Shown here one piece after another: positions 1 through 5,931 of a stretch of 7,179 nt of DNA. The position numbers and the translations under genes were made by a program. This stretch comes from Bradyrhizobium sp. Its GTDB lineage: Bacteria; Pseudomonadota; Alphaproteobacteria; Rhizobiales; Xanthobacteraceae. Under the pieces are notes generated by a model. It saw only the letters and a program-made list of their open reading frames with translations. It was not told the origin of the DNA and ran no database searches. The stretch is taken from contig JAQGKC010000008.1 in assembly GCA_028290305.1 (NCBI GenBank), positions 1 through 7,179 on the forward strand, given 5' to 3'. Every line of letters begins with the position of its first letter. Position 1 is the stretch's first letter.

Positions 1-18
1 AGAGGCTCGGCTCCTTTG

Positions 19-321
19 CTCCCTCTCCCCGTTGCGGGCAGGGCTATCGCATATGGAATCTTCTGTGCGGTCCGCGGGCGAATTTTTCCGGTTTTGCGCG
101 GTGTTTCAACGAGTCGTCCCTGCGAACACAGGGACCCATACGGCGCGGACTCTCGTTTCTGCACTGGAGCAGAGGCCTTTTTCTACTTTTGAGGCTAGGG
201 GTGATGGGTCCCTGCGTTCGCAGGGACGACCCGCCGAGAGCTTGTGCGAGGCAACGACCGCACCAACGCGCAGCTCAATTCCGCCATATGCGATTCCCCT
301 GCCGCTTGCGGGGCGAGGGAG
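19..321. repeat. Near-concentric nested inverted repeats (REP/MITE-like cluster)
   Basis: Two pairs of inverted repeats share almost the same centre. The outer pair is 19-56 and 284-321; the reverse complement of the left arm matches the right arm at about 30 of 38 positions, with mismatches concentrated in the middle, and both arms contain CCATATGCGAT. The inner pair is 113-139 and 204-230 and matches at 26 of 27 positions. The outer centre is at 170 and the inner at 171.5. The stretches between outer and inner arms do not obviously pair. No gene is visible inside. The arms resemble short palindromes scattered in Bradyrhizobium genomes, but that is recollection and was not searched. Confidence 0.75.
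113..230. repeat. 118-bp palindromic doublet with GTCCCTGCG arms
   Basis: Two inverted 27-bp copies lie at 113-139 and 204-230 and differ at one base. Each copy is itself a palindrome: the right copy has GTCCCTGCG and CGCAGGGAC arms around a 2-base centre, while the left has one mismatch in the arms. A spacer of 64 bases without recognisable coding content separates them. This is the architecture of a paired REP element (BIME-like) or a short MITE. No transposase and no clear target-site duplication are visible. Confidence 0.75.
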
Positions 322-385
322 AGCGCAGCGGTCCACCTGCATTCGGCATTACTACGACAATTGGGCAAAGCCCGATTATTCGTTC

Positions 386-1363
386 TCACCGCTTCCCGAT
401 GGCATCCGGATTAACGACATTCGTCGGCGCGCCGGCGGCATAGGCGATGATCTGGTCGAAAATATCCGTGAACTGGAGTTCGTATTCGTCGCGGGTGACG
501 TAGCCGATATGCGGGGTGCAGACCAAATTATCCATCTTCAGCAACGGATCGTTGATGTCGCGCAGCGGCTCCTTCTCATACACGTCCACCGCCGCCATGC
601 CGGGCCGTCCGGCGCGCAGCGCATTCACCAGCGCGTTGGGCTCGATCAACGGCGCGCGGCTGGTGTTTACCAGGAGCGCGGTCGGCTTCATGCGGGCGAG
701 ATCGGCCCCCGTGACAATGCCGCGCGTCGCATCGACGAGGCGCATGTGCAGCGAGAGCACGTCGCATTGTTCAAAAAATGCATCTTTCCCACTCGCGGTC
801 TCGTAACCGTCGGCGCGCGCCTGCGCCAGCGCCTTCTCGCGCGCCCACACCAGCACCTTCATGCCGAACGCCTTGCCATATCCGGCGACGACAGCGCCGA
901 TCCGGCCGTAACCGTAGATGCCGAGGGTCTTTCCGCGCAGCGTGTGGCCGACGCCGATCTGCCATTGGCCTGCCTTCAGCGCCGCCATCTGCTGTGGAAT
1001 GGCGCGCATCGCCGCCAGCACCAGTCCCCAGGTGAATTCGGCGGTCGCATAGGAGGGCGTATCGGCGTGCTGGCTGGACGACACGATGATGCCGAGCCGG
1101 GTGCAGGCATCGATGTCGACGTGGGGATAGACGCTGCGCTGGCTGATCAACTTCAGTTTCGGCAATCGCTCCAGCAGCGGAGCACGAATCTGCGTTCGCT
1201 CGCGGATCAGCACCAGTGCTTCGGTGTCGCGCAATCGCTCGGCCAGCACGTCGACATCCTGGACATGATCGTTCCAGATCTTGACGTCGTGCCCGGCGAG
1301 TTTTGCGAAGCAGTCGAGGGTGCGCACCGTGTCGAAATAATCGTCGAGGATGGAGATCTTCAC
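386..1363 (-). CDS. D-2-hydroxyacid dehydrogenase family protein (PGDH-like)
   Basis: A cytoplasmic NAD(P)-dependent oxidoreductase of 325 residues, normal length for the family, that interconverts a D-2-hydroxyacid and its 2-keto acid. The Rossmann nucleotide-binding motif GYGRIG is at residues 151-156. The expected catalytic triad is present: Arg236 in NTSRAPLI, Glu265 in YEKEP and His285 in TPHIGY. The Arg-to-Glu spacing of 29 residues equals that of E. coli SerA (Arg240, Glu269). There is no C-terminal ACT domain, so it is not a full-length SerA; the substrate (3-phosphoglycerate, glyoxylate/hydroxypyruvate or another) cannot be read from the sequence. The start is GTG at 1361-1363, preceded by AGAGGG at 1370-1375. 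It lies 25 bp downstream of the FKBP gene on the same strand, so co-transcription is likely. Confidence 0.9.
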   Translation of the reverse strand: MKISILDDYFDTVRTLDCFAKLAGHDVKIWNDHVQDVDVLAERLRDTEALVLIRERTQIRAPLLERLPKLKLISQRSVYPHVDIDACTRLGIIVSSSQHADTPSYATAEFTWGLVLAAMRAIPQQMAALKAGQWQIGVGHTLRGKTLGIYGYGRIGAVVAGYGKAFGMKVLVWAREKALAQARADGYETASGKDAFFEQCDVLSLHMRLVDATRGIVTGADLARMKPTALLVNTSRAPLIEPNALVNALRAGRPGMAAVDVYEKEPLRDINDPLLKMDNLVCTPHIGYVTRDEYELQFTDIFDQIIAYAAGAPTNVVNPDAIGKR

Positions 1364-1369
1364 GACACG

Positions 1370-1375
1370 CCCTCT
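1370..1375 (-). promoter_or_regulatory. Ribosome binding site for the GTG-started dehydrogenase
   Basis: The minus strand reads AGAGGG, then six bases, then GTG. This supports the GTG start at 1363 inside the 25-bp gap after the FKBP stop codon. Confidence 0.6.
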
Positions 1376-1388
1376 TTAGCGTCGAGAA

Positions 1389-1853
1389 CTACTTAACGCC
1401 CAATAATTCAACGTCGAACATCAGCGTCGCGTTCGGAGGAATGACGCCGCCGGCGCCGCGGGCGCCGTAGCCCAGTGCGGGCGGAATGATCAGGGTGCGC
1501 TTGCCGCCGACTTTCATGGTGGCGACGCCTTCGTCCCAGCCGGCGATGACCTTGTGCTGTCCAACCGGAAACTCGAACGGCTCATTGCGATCCACCGAGC
1601 TGTCGAATTTCTTGCCCTTCTTGCCGCCCTCATACAGCCAGCCGGTGTAATGCATGACACAGATCTGACCGGGCTTTGGCGCCGCGCCGGTACCGACCGT
1701 GTTGTCGATGATCTGCAAGCCTGAAGGTGTGGTCATGGTTTTTCCCGCGGTCTGGGCCGCTGCTGTGGTCGGTACACCGGCCAACGGCACGGCCACGATC
1801 GTCATCGCAACCGCTGCTGCCATCGAGATTTTTGCACGCTGGAAACGTCGCAT
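1389..1853 (-). CDS. Exported FKBP-type peptidyl-prolyl cis-trans isomerase
   Basis: A 154-residue protein catalysing cis-trans isomerisation of Xaa-Pro bonds, probably as a periplasmic folding helper. Residues 1-35 look like a Sec signal peptide: basic MRRFQRAK, a hydrophobic run at about 11-27, and likely cleavage near TAAAQ (31-34). The FKBP domain spans about 45-153 with the pocket residues in place: Tyr69 in HYTGW, Phe83-Asp84 in KKFDSS, Val102-Ile103 and Trp106 in KVIAGWDEG, Tyr129 in ALGYG, Ile138 in GVIPP and Phe146. The frame stays open upstream to 1931, but ATG at 1853 is chosen because AACGGAAGG precedes it and the signal peptide then starts at the N-terminus. It is the first gene of a probable unit with the dehydrogenase. 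I cannot identify its promoter. Confidence 0.92.
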   Translation of the reverse strand: MRRFQRAKISMAAAVAMTIVAVPLAGVPTTAAAQTAGKTMTTPSGLQIIDNTVGTGAAPKPGQICVMHYTGWLYEGGKKGKKFDSSVDRNEPFEFPVGQHKVIAGWDEGVATMKVGGKRTLIIPPALGYGARGAGGVIPPNATLMFDVELLGVK

Positions 1854-1862
1854 CTTTGGGCA

Positions 1863-1868
1863 CCTTCC
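1863..1868 (-). promoter_or_regulatory. Ribosome binding site fixing the FKBP start
   Basis: GGAAGG on the minus strand lies nine bases before the ATG at 1853. It decides for the shorter protein with an N-terminal signal peptide rather than a start near 1931. Confidence 0.6.
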
Positions 1869-1936
1869 GTTAAGAATCGAAAGCGTGTCTAGCGCACCGC
1901 CGCCGGCGTTTCCAGCCCATGGCGCACGCAAATAGG

Positions 1937-1970
1937 TGATCAGGCGGCGGGATGTCCCGCCGCTTGATCA
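1937..1970 (-). terminator. Strong hairpin downstream of katE
   Basis: An inverted repeat with 16-bp arms (1937-1952 and 1955-1970), one mismatch and a 2-base loop. The arms start with TGATCA and contain GCGGCGGGA. It begins 46 bp past the katE stop codon and before the FKBP gene, the place for a transcription end. The following minus-strand bases (CCTATTTG) are a poor T-run, so it may act as an mRNA 3'-end stabiliser or an atypical terminator instead. Confidence 0.55.
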
Positions 1971-2016
1971 GCATGTGTCGTCCAATGTCGTTTGGGCGAC
2001 TCGGCCATCGCCGATG

Positions 2017-4131
2017 CTATCGCATCTTGACGTTCGGCTCCCGATCCCAGACTCGCAACTTTCCGAGACCGCCGACGAAACCGGCGACATCCCTGGCCGA
2101 AGCCAGCAAAATGCAGCCTTCGTCGATATCGTCGGCAACGCCGGCTTTCTCGAACAGCCGCGTCGCGGCGTCGACATGGCCGATGAATTTGCAATGCGCG
2201 AAAGCATCGGCCACGAAATCTCGCGCCGTCGATTCCTGCAACAGATCATCCATCGCATTTTCGGACGGAAGCAATGCGACCGCGTCATACAGCACCGACG
2301 GCCCGCCATCGATCATCTGATCGGACTCGATCCAACTGCCGTCACTGGCCTTGGCGCCGCCGACCTTCGGTGCGATGATTTCGAAGGTAGCGCCTTCCTT
2401 GTCCAGCGCCGCCGTCAGTGCCTTCAGGATGGCCGCATCCGTGCCATCGGTGATGAGAATGCCGAGCTCGCGGCCTTCGAAGCGCTGCGGCCCTTTCTCG
2501 ACGATGCTCAATGCCGGAGAAGGATCGAGATCTTGCCGCGTCGGCATCGCTGCATCGGCCGGCTTCGGCATCGCCTTGAAGCCGAGCGCTTCACCGACCT
2601 GGCTCGCCAGCGTCTCGTCGATATTGAGGAGGTGCGACACCATTCGTTCGCGGATGACGGGGGTTTTCACCTTGCTCAATTCGAAGGTCAGCGCGGCGGC
2701 GATGTGGTGCTGCTCGCCACGGGTCTGGCTGATGAAGAATTGACGCGCCTGGCTGTAGTGATCGGCGAAACTCTCCGCGCGCAGCCGGCGCTTGGCGCCC
2801 TGCTCCACATCGGGGAATGGCGTGAAGCCGCGATCGGGCGATTCCCGCGGGCCCTCGCCGAACGAGTTCGGCTGATAATTGGCGCGCCCCACCGGATTTC
2901 GCATCGCCATATGGCCGTCCTGCTGGAAATGGTGAAACGGGCATTTCGGCGCATTGATCGGAATGTGCGTGAAATTCGGACTTCCGAGCCGCTTCAGTTG
3001 GGTATCGAGATACGAGAAGTTGCGGCCCTGCAGCAAGGGATCGTTGGAAAAATCGATGCCGGGCGGCACGTTCTGGGTCATGAACGCGACCTGTTCGGTT
3101 TCGGCGAAGAAATTGTCCGGCATGCGATCGAGCACGAGTCGGCCGACCGGGACCGGCGGCAACACTTCTTCCGGAATGATCTTTGTCGGATCGAGGATAT
3201 CGAAATCGAAACTATCGGCGAAAGCCTGGTCGAATAGTTGGAACTGAAGTTCCCATTCCGGGAAATTGCCGGTTTTGATCGCAGTCCATAGATCGCGGCG
3301 GTGGAAGTCCGGATCGGCGCCGTTGATCTTCACCGCCTCGTTCCAAAGCACGGATTGTAGCCCCAGTTTAGGTTTCCAGTGAAACTTGACGAAAGTGGAC
3401 TCAGCCCGAGCATTGACGAGACGGAACGTGTGAACGCCAAAGCCTTCCATGAAACGGAAGGAGCGCGGGATCGCGCGATCCGACATCACCCACATGATCA
3501 TGTGCATGCTTTCGGGCGTCAGACTGATGAAATCCCAGAAAGTGTCGTGCGCGGATTGCGCTTGCGGAAAGGCACAGTCGGGCTCCTCCTTTACCGCGTG
3601 AATGACATCGGAAAATTTGATCGCATCCTGGATGAAGAACACCGGGATATTATTGCCGACGATGTCCCAGTTGCCTTCCTGGGTATAAAGTTTGACGGCG
3701 AAGCCGCGCACGTCGCGCGCCAGATCAACGGAACCTTTGCTGCCTGCTACTGTCGAGAAGCGGACGAAAGCCGGCGTTCGCTCGCCGGCCCACTGGAACA
3801 GGTCGGCACGGGTATATTTGGAAAGCGGCTTGTAGTTTTCGAAGAAACCATGGGCGCCGTAGCCGCGGGCGTGAACCACGCGCTCCGGAATCCGCTCGTG
3901 GTCGAAATGGAAGATCTTCTCGCGGAAATGGAAATCCTCGATGAGGGTGGGCCCGCGCGGCCCGACCTTGAGAGAGTTCTGGTCGTCCGATACGGGGCCG
4001 CCTTGCGCGGTGGTCAGAACAGGCACTTCGCCCGTGGCTATTTGATGCAGCTCACCGCCTTCACCACGCTCCAGCTTCTGGTCGTTGATCGTTGCAGACT
4101 TGCCGTTCGATCGCTTGGATGATTTTGCCAT
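2017..4131 (-). CDS. katE: Large-subunit (clade 2, HPII-type) catalase
   Basis: A haem catalase of 704 residues (E. coli HPII has 753) converting two H2O2 to O2 and water, normally a cytoplasmic homotetramer. Key residues align with HPII at constant spacing: distal His87 in VVHARG (HPII His128), Ser126 and Val128 in RFSTVAG, distal Asn160 in [11 protein letters not shown] (Asn201), and the proximal haem ligand Tyr374 in RNFSY (Tyr415) with Arg370 four residues before. Residues 555-700 form the DJ-1/PfpI-like C-terminal domain of large catalases; I see no nucleophile-elbow cysteine, so it is probably structural. HPII His392, crosslinked to the haem tyrosine, aligns with Met351 here. The N-terminal arm is about 40 residues shorter than in HPII. 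The ATG at 4131 follows a modest GGGGAA. A candidate EcfG-type promoter lies at 4167-4192. Confidence 0.97.
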   Translation of the reverse strand: MAKSSKRSNGKSATINDQKLERGEGGELHQIATGEVPVLTTAQGGPVSDDQNSLKVGPRGPTLIEDFHFREKIFHFDHERIPERVVHARGYGAHGFFENYKPLSKYTRADLFQWAGERTPAFVRFSTVAGSKGSVDLARDVRGFAVKLYTQEGNWDIVGNNIPVFFIQDAIKFSDVIHAVKEEPDCAFPQAQSAHDTFWDFISLTPESMHMIMWVMSDRAIPRSFRFMEGFGVHTFRLVNARAESTFVKFHWKPKLGLQSVLWNEAVKINGADPDFHRRDLWTAIKTGNFPEWELQFQLFDQAFADSFDFDILDPTKIIPEEVLPPVPVGRLVLDRMPDNFFAETEQVAFMTQNVPPGIDFSNDPLLQGRNFSYLDTQLKRLGSPNFTHIPINAPKCPFHHFQQDGHMAMRNPVGRANYQPNSFGEGPRESPDRGFTPFPDVEQGAKRRLRAESFADHYSQARQFFISQTRGEQHHIAAALTFELSKVKTPVIRERMVSHLLNIDETLASQVGEALGFKAMPKPADAAMPTRQDLDPSPALSIVEKGPQRFEGRELGILITDGTDAAILKALTAALDKEGATFEIIAPKVGGAKASDGSWIESDQMIDGGPSVLYDAVALLPSENAMDDLLQESTARDFVADAFAHCKFIGHVDAATRLFEKAGVADDIDEGCILLASARDVAGFVGGLGKLRVWDREPNVKMR

Positions 4132-4166
4132 GTCGAAATTCCCCGGGGGTCAGGACTGTCCCACCT

Positions 4167-4192
4167 AATGCCGCGGAGGATGGGGTTGTTCC
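4167..4192 (-). promoter_or_regulatory. Candidate EcfG/RpoE2-type promoter of katE
   Basis: On the minus strand GGAAC (4188-4192) is followed by 17 bases and CATT (4167-4170), which fits GGAAC-N19-TT. The CATT differs by one base from the CGTT often given for EcfG. The site lies 35 bp before the katE ATG and on the katE side of the upstream terminator, as required for an independent promoter. Confidence 0.55.
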
Positions 4193-4226
4193 GTTATCGA
4201 CACGATCATCGAGAGCGGAATGTGCC

Positions 4227-4262
4227 AAAATGAAAACGCGCCCGCAGACGAGCGGGCGCGTC
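4227..4262 (-). terminator. Intrinsic terminator after the DUF4142 gene
   Basis: An inverted repeat of CGCGCCCGC (4237-4245) and GCGGGCGCG (4252-4260) around a 6-base loop, extended by one A-T pair. On the minus strand the stem is followed by TTTTCATTTT, a good T-run. It starts 26 bp past the DUF4142 stop codon and separates that unit from the katE promoter. Confidence 0.85.
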
Positions 4263-4286
4263 TTGGTCAATCGGTTCGAAGGCAGC

Positions 4287-4718
4287 TTACTTGCCGAGGT
4301 TCTGCGCCATCTCAAGATGGTGCTGCAGCGCGGGAAGGGTCTTGCCGGCCCAGTTCTTCAGGTCGGCATTGTCGCCGCCCTTGGCATAGCGCTCGAACAG
4401 CGACACCGCATCCTTGTGCGCGCTGACCTGGTCCGAATCGAAATCCGAACTGAAGTCCTTGCCGCTTTCACCTTTGAGCTTGTCGAGCTTGCTCTGGTGC
4501 GAACTGTCGAGAGCGGTTGGCGAAGCGTTGCCCTTGTCCTGCGCGAGCTTGCTCGACTGGATTTCGAACATATCAGAGATCGCGACCTCCTTGACAAAAT
4601 CGGCCGTGGTCGGCGCAATACCCAAAGCCGAATTGACGCCGGTCTTTTCGCCGGCCGACTGCGCAAGCGCGGGAGCTGCAAGCAGCACGCACCCGAGGGC
4701 GATGATTGAACGTTTCAT
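4287..4718 (-). CDS. Exported DUF4142 (ferritin-like fold) protein, apparently internally shortened
   Basis: A 143-residue protein of unknown function. Residues 1-19 are a signal peptide (MKRSII, hydrophobic core, APALA) with cleavage near Ala19, so it should be periplasmic or outer-membrane associated. The rest matches the DUF4142 family: first helix ADFVKEVAISDMFEIQSSKLA (split here at about 39-59), then DKLKG, HKDAVSLFERYAKGG at 101-115 and the C-terminal KTLPALQHHLEMAQ at 126-139. The family usually has a second helix with an F..MV.DH motif between these blocks; here residue 65 passes straight to PTALD at 67, so about 30 residues appear missing with the frame intact. The ATG at 4718 follows GAGGAA, which overlaps the stop codon of the ferritin-like gene 12 bp upstream. 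This suggests translational coupling in one operon. Function is inferred only from stress-linked context. Confidence 0.85.
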   Translation of the reverse strand: MKRSIIALGCVLLAAPALAQSAGEKTGVNSALGIAPTTADFVKEVAISDMFEIQSSKLAQDKGNASPTALDSSHQSKLDKLKGESGKDFSSDFDSDQVSAHKDAVSLFERYAKGGDNADLKNWAGKTLPALQHHLEMAQNLGK

Positions 4719-4726
4719 GATCTGTT

Positions 4727-4732
4727 TTCCTC
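4727..4732 (-). promoter_or_regulatory. Ribosome binding site overlapping the upstream stop codon
   Basis: GAGGAA on the minus strand shares two bases with the TGA stop (4731-4733) of the ferritin-like gene and lies eight bases before the DUF4142 ATG. The overlap supports a coupled two-gene message. Confidence 0.65.
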
Positions 4733-5240
4733 AGCTTGCGGCTTTGCGATTGACGCCCTTACGGAGCGCTATTGTGTTGAGCTTGGTGTTCGCGGCCTTT
4801 TCCTCGTTCAAGTTGGTGGTTAGGAACCGGACGATATCGTCGTGGCCGAGTTCTTCGGCCCACGCGATCAGCGTGCCATAACGCGCCATCTCATAATGTT
4901 CGACCGCTTGCGCGTTCGCCACGATCGCGGCGTCGAGCACGGACTTGTCGGCGATCTCGCCCGAGGTTTCGTCGGATTCCTGGATCAGGCCGTCGATGGC
5001 AGGGCAATCGGTACCGGAAGGATTTTTACCGAGCCTCTTGAACACCTGATCGAGCCGCTCGATCTGCTTGTAGGTTTCGTCGAGATGATTCTTGAGGCCC
5101 TGCACGAGATCGCGGTTGGTTGCCTGGTCGATCATCTTGGGCAGCGCCTTGATAATCTGCTGCTCGGCGTAATAGATGTCCTGGAGACCATGCAGCAGCA
5201 TGTCGTCCATTGTCTTGATGTCTTTCGAAAACAGTCCCAT
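4731..5240 (-). CDS. YciE/YciF-like ferritin-family protein (DUF892)
   Basis: A 169-residue cytoplasmic protein of the DUF892 family, a four-helix ferritin-like fold found in stress-induced proteins such as E. coli YciE and YciF. Family blocks in order: YYAEQQIIKALPKM at 23-36, NHLDETYKQIERLDQVFKRLG at 51-71 (split across helix 2), CPAIDGLI at 79-86, AVEHYEMARYGTLIAWAEELG at 112-132 (split), and NLNEEKAANTKL at 143-154. Candidate di-iron ligands are Glu26, His52, Glu55, Glu114, His115, Glu117 and Glu146-147; which ones bind metal cannot be told by eye. The frame is open to 5354, but ATG at 5240 is preferred: GGAGGA sits four bases before it, and the family begins with this kind of MGLF/KDIKTMDD start. 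An upstream ATG at 5252 would overlap that ribosome site. It leads an operon with the DUF4142 gene and has the best EcfG-type promoter in the window. Confidence 0.92.
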   Translation of the reverse strand: MGLFSKDIKTMDDMLLHGLQDIYYAEQQIIKALPKMIDQATNRDLVQGLKNHLDETYKQIERLDQVFKRLGKNPSGTDCPAIDGLIQESDETSGEIADKSVLDAAIVANAQAVEHYEMARYGTLIAWAEELGHDDIVRFLTTNLNEEKAANTKLNTIALRKGVNRKAAS

Positions 5241-5244
5241 GTCA

Positions 5245-5250
5245 TCCTCC
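5245..5250 (-). promoter_or_regulatory. Ribosome binding site fixing the DUF892 start
   Basis: GGAGGA on the minus strand followed by TGAC and the ATG at 5240. The alternative ATG at 5252 overlaps this site and so is less likely. Confidence 0.7.
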
Positions 5251-5288
5251 ATCAAAAATATCGAGAACCCGAAACGGGCTGTGCGATC

Positions 5289-5313
5289 AACATTCTTGAA
5301 ATAGAGGAGTTCC
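5289..5313 (-). promoter_or_regulatory. Candidate EcfG/RpoE2-type promoter of the DUF892-DUF4142 operon
   Basis: On the minus strand GGAAC (5309-5313) is followed by 16 bases and TGTT (5289-5292), fitting GGAAC-N18-TT and close to the GGAAC-N16/17-CGTT form. It lies 48 bp before the ATG, leaving a leader of about 40 bases that contains the GGAGGA site. This is the closest match of the three in the window. Confidence 0.65.
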
Positions 5314-5469
5314 CGGAGATGTTGGTTTACGAACGAGCGTCGTCGACGGGACATTCAGTTGACACAGCGCCCACGCGACCTCATGTCGCGGACCGTAAGC
5401 GCGCGCTCGTGGATCGATTGCTGATGGACGTAAATCAAGACCGTCGCAGCGCGCGATCGCGATGAGACC

Positions 5470-5679
5470 TCAGTCCTTGACCCGCGCCTTGTAGATTTCC
5501 GAACCGGCTTCGTCGAGCACCACCACGCATCGCTCCTCGCGGCCATCATCCAGGTCGGCGGCGATTTGGCGGGCGATCAGGTCGGCGGTTTTCTTCGCAT
5601 CGTTTTCGTTTTTGCAATCCAGTCCGACTGGATCTTCGAGCCGAACGCTGTCGATAATATCAAAATGAAAAATGGGCAT
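5470..5679 (-). CDS. Small DUF6894-type protein
   Basis: A 69-residue protein with no signal peptide or membrane segment. It begins MPIFHFDIID, followed by an acidic stretch with LEDPVGLD, an alpha-helical middle (DAKKTADLIARQIAADL at about 31-47) and a final beta-like ERCVVVLDEAGSEIYKARV. This is the layout of the short DUF6894 proteins common in rhizobia, whose function is not known to me. Start choice: ATG at 5679 has GGGGAGGAG five bases or less upstream, and the open frame beyond it to 5892 runs through repeat DNA and reads unlike a protein. A candidate EcfG-type promoter lies just upstream, so stress induction is inferred. There is no strong terminator after it. Confidence 0.8.
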   Translation of the reverse strand: MPIFHFDIIDSVRLEDPVGLDCKNENDAKKTADLIARQIAADLDDGREERCVVVLDEAGSEIYKARVKD

Positions 5680-5683
5680 TGGA

Positions 5684-5692
5684 CTCCTCCCC
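5684..5692 (-). promoter_or_regulatory. Ribosome binding site fixing the DUF6894 start
   Basis: GGGGAGGAG on the minus strand lies four bases before the ATG at 5679. It is among the strongest Shine-Dalgarno matches in the window and rules against the longer frame that begins at 5892. Confidence 0.7.
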
Positions 5693-5701
5693 TCGAGGGT
5701 C

Positions 5702-5726
5702 AATGCTGAAAAGCAAAGCGTGTTCC
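5702..5726 (-). promoter_or_regulatory. Candidate EcfG/RpoE2-type promoter of the DUF6894 gene
   Basis: On the minus strand GGAAC (5722-5726) is followed by 16 bases and CATT (5702-5705), fitting GGAAC-N18-TT. The leader would be only about 15-18 bases and just holds the ribosome site. A second GGAAC at 5748-5752 has no TT at the right distance and looks incidental. Confidence 0.45.
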
Positions 5727-5770
5727 CGAAATCATGCGGGTGCGAAGGTTCCACAGGTCGGCACGGTTTC

Positions 5771-5895
5771 GTCATGGCCGGGCTCGTTGCGGCCATCGGC
5801 ATTTTCTTTTGCTTGAGTGTGGTTAAGACGTGGACGCCCGGCACAATGGGCCTGTGCTCGGGCCGGCGAAGCCGGACCCGAGTGCCGGGCATGAC
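5771..5895. repeat. Composite palindromic repeat element (BIME/REP-like)
   Basis: The ends are inverted: GTCATGGCCGGGC-like at 5771-5783 and GCCGGGCATGAC at 5884-5895. The left part has a small hairpin ATGGCCG/CGGCCAT (5774-5780 and 5790-5796). The right part is a two-level stem: outer GCCCGGCAC (5836-5844) with GTGCCGGGC (5882-5890), inner CTCGGGCCGGC (5857-5867) with GCCGGACCCGAG (5871-5882) around loop GAA. It fills most of the gap between the glutamyltransferase stop and the DUF6894 promoter. The right-hand stem, 42 bp past that stop, could end or stabilise the message, but no T-run follows. The motif resembles dispersed Bradyrhizobium repeats (from memory). Confidence 0.65.
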
Positions 5896-5931
5896 GTTCT
5901 CTTTCGGTCAGGCGCTTATAAGGGCGAACTC

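Larger units (their letters stand above)
1..385. other. Gene-free left end of window
   Basis: No gene is supported in this stretch. It holds the nested inverted repeats described separately. On the minus strand, just past the stop of the hydroxyacid dehydrogenase, there is only a weak GGGC-TTT-GCCC hairpin at 363-373 with no T-run, so I do not call a terminator. The plus-strand reading frame that starts here only continues as the antisense of the dehydrogenase. Confidence 0.6.

Noticed and set aside
32..1396. 454-codon open frame on the plus strand
   Set aside because: It is antisense to the hydroxyacid dehydrogenase, reads as low-complexity Arg/His/Gln-rich protein, begins in repeat DNA and lacks family motifs. 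High-GC codon bias explains it.
1854..1931. Longer start for the FKBP gene
   Set aside because: It would bury the signal peptide 26 residues inside; the ATG at 1853 has a ribosome site and a proper signal-peptide N-terminus.
2017..2470. Active DJ-1/amidotransferase-type enzyme in the KatE C-terminus
   Set aside because: The fold is present but the nucleophile-elbow Cys is not; Cys647 sits at a different position. Clade 2 catalases normally carry this domain in inactive form.
1936..3237. 433-codon open frame on the plus strand
   Set aside because: It is fully antisense to katE, whose motifs are unmistakable, and begins inside the hairpin region.
3379..4122. 247-codon open frame on the plus strand
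   Set aside because: Antisense of the N-terminal third of katE, with no recognisable domain.
5374..5390. Hairpin CGCGAC/GTCGCG as terminator of the DUF6894 gene
   Set aside because: Only six pairs, no T-run, and about 80 bases past the stop codon in GC-rich DNA; chance is a good explanation.
4842..5465. 207-codon open frame on the plus strand
   Set aside because: Antisense of the DUF892 gene and its upstream region; the minus strand has the family motifs and a ribosome site.
5680..5892. N-terminal extension of the DUF6894 gene
   Set aside because: The extension translates palindromic repeat DNA, and a strong ribosome site marks the ATG at 5679.
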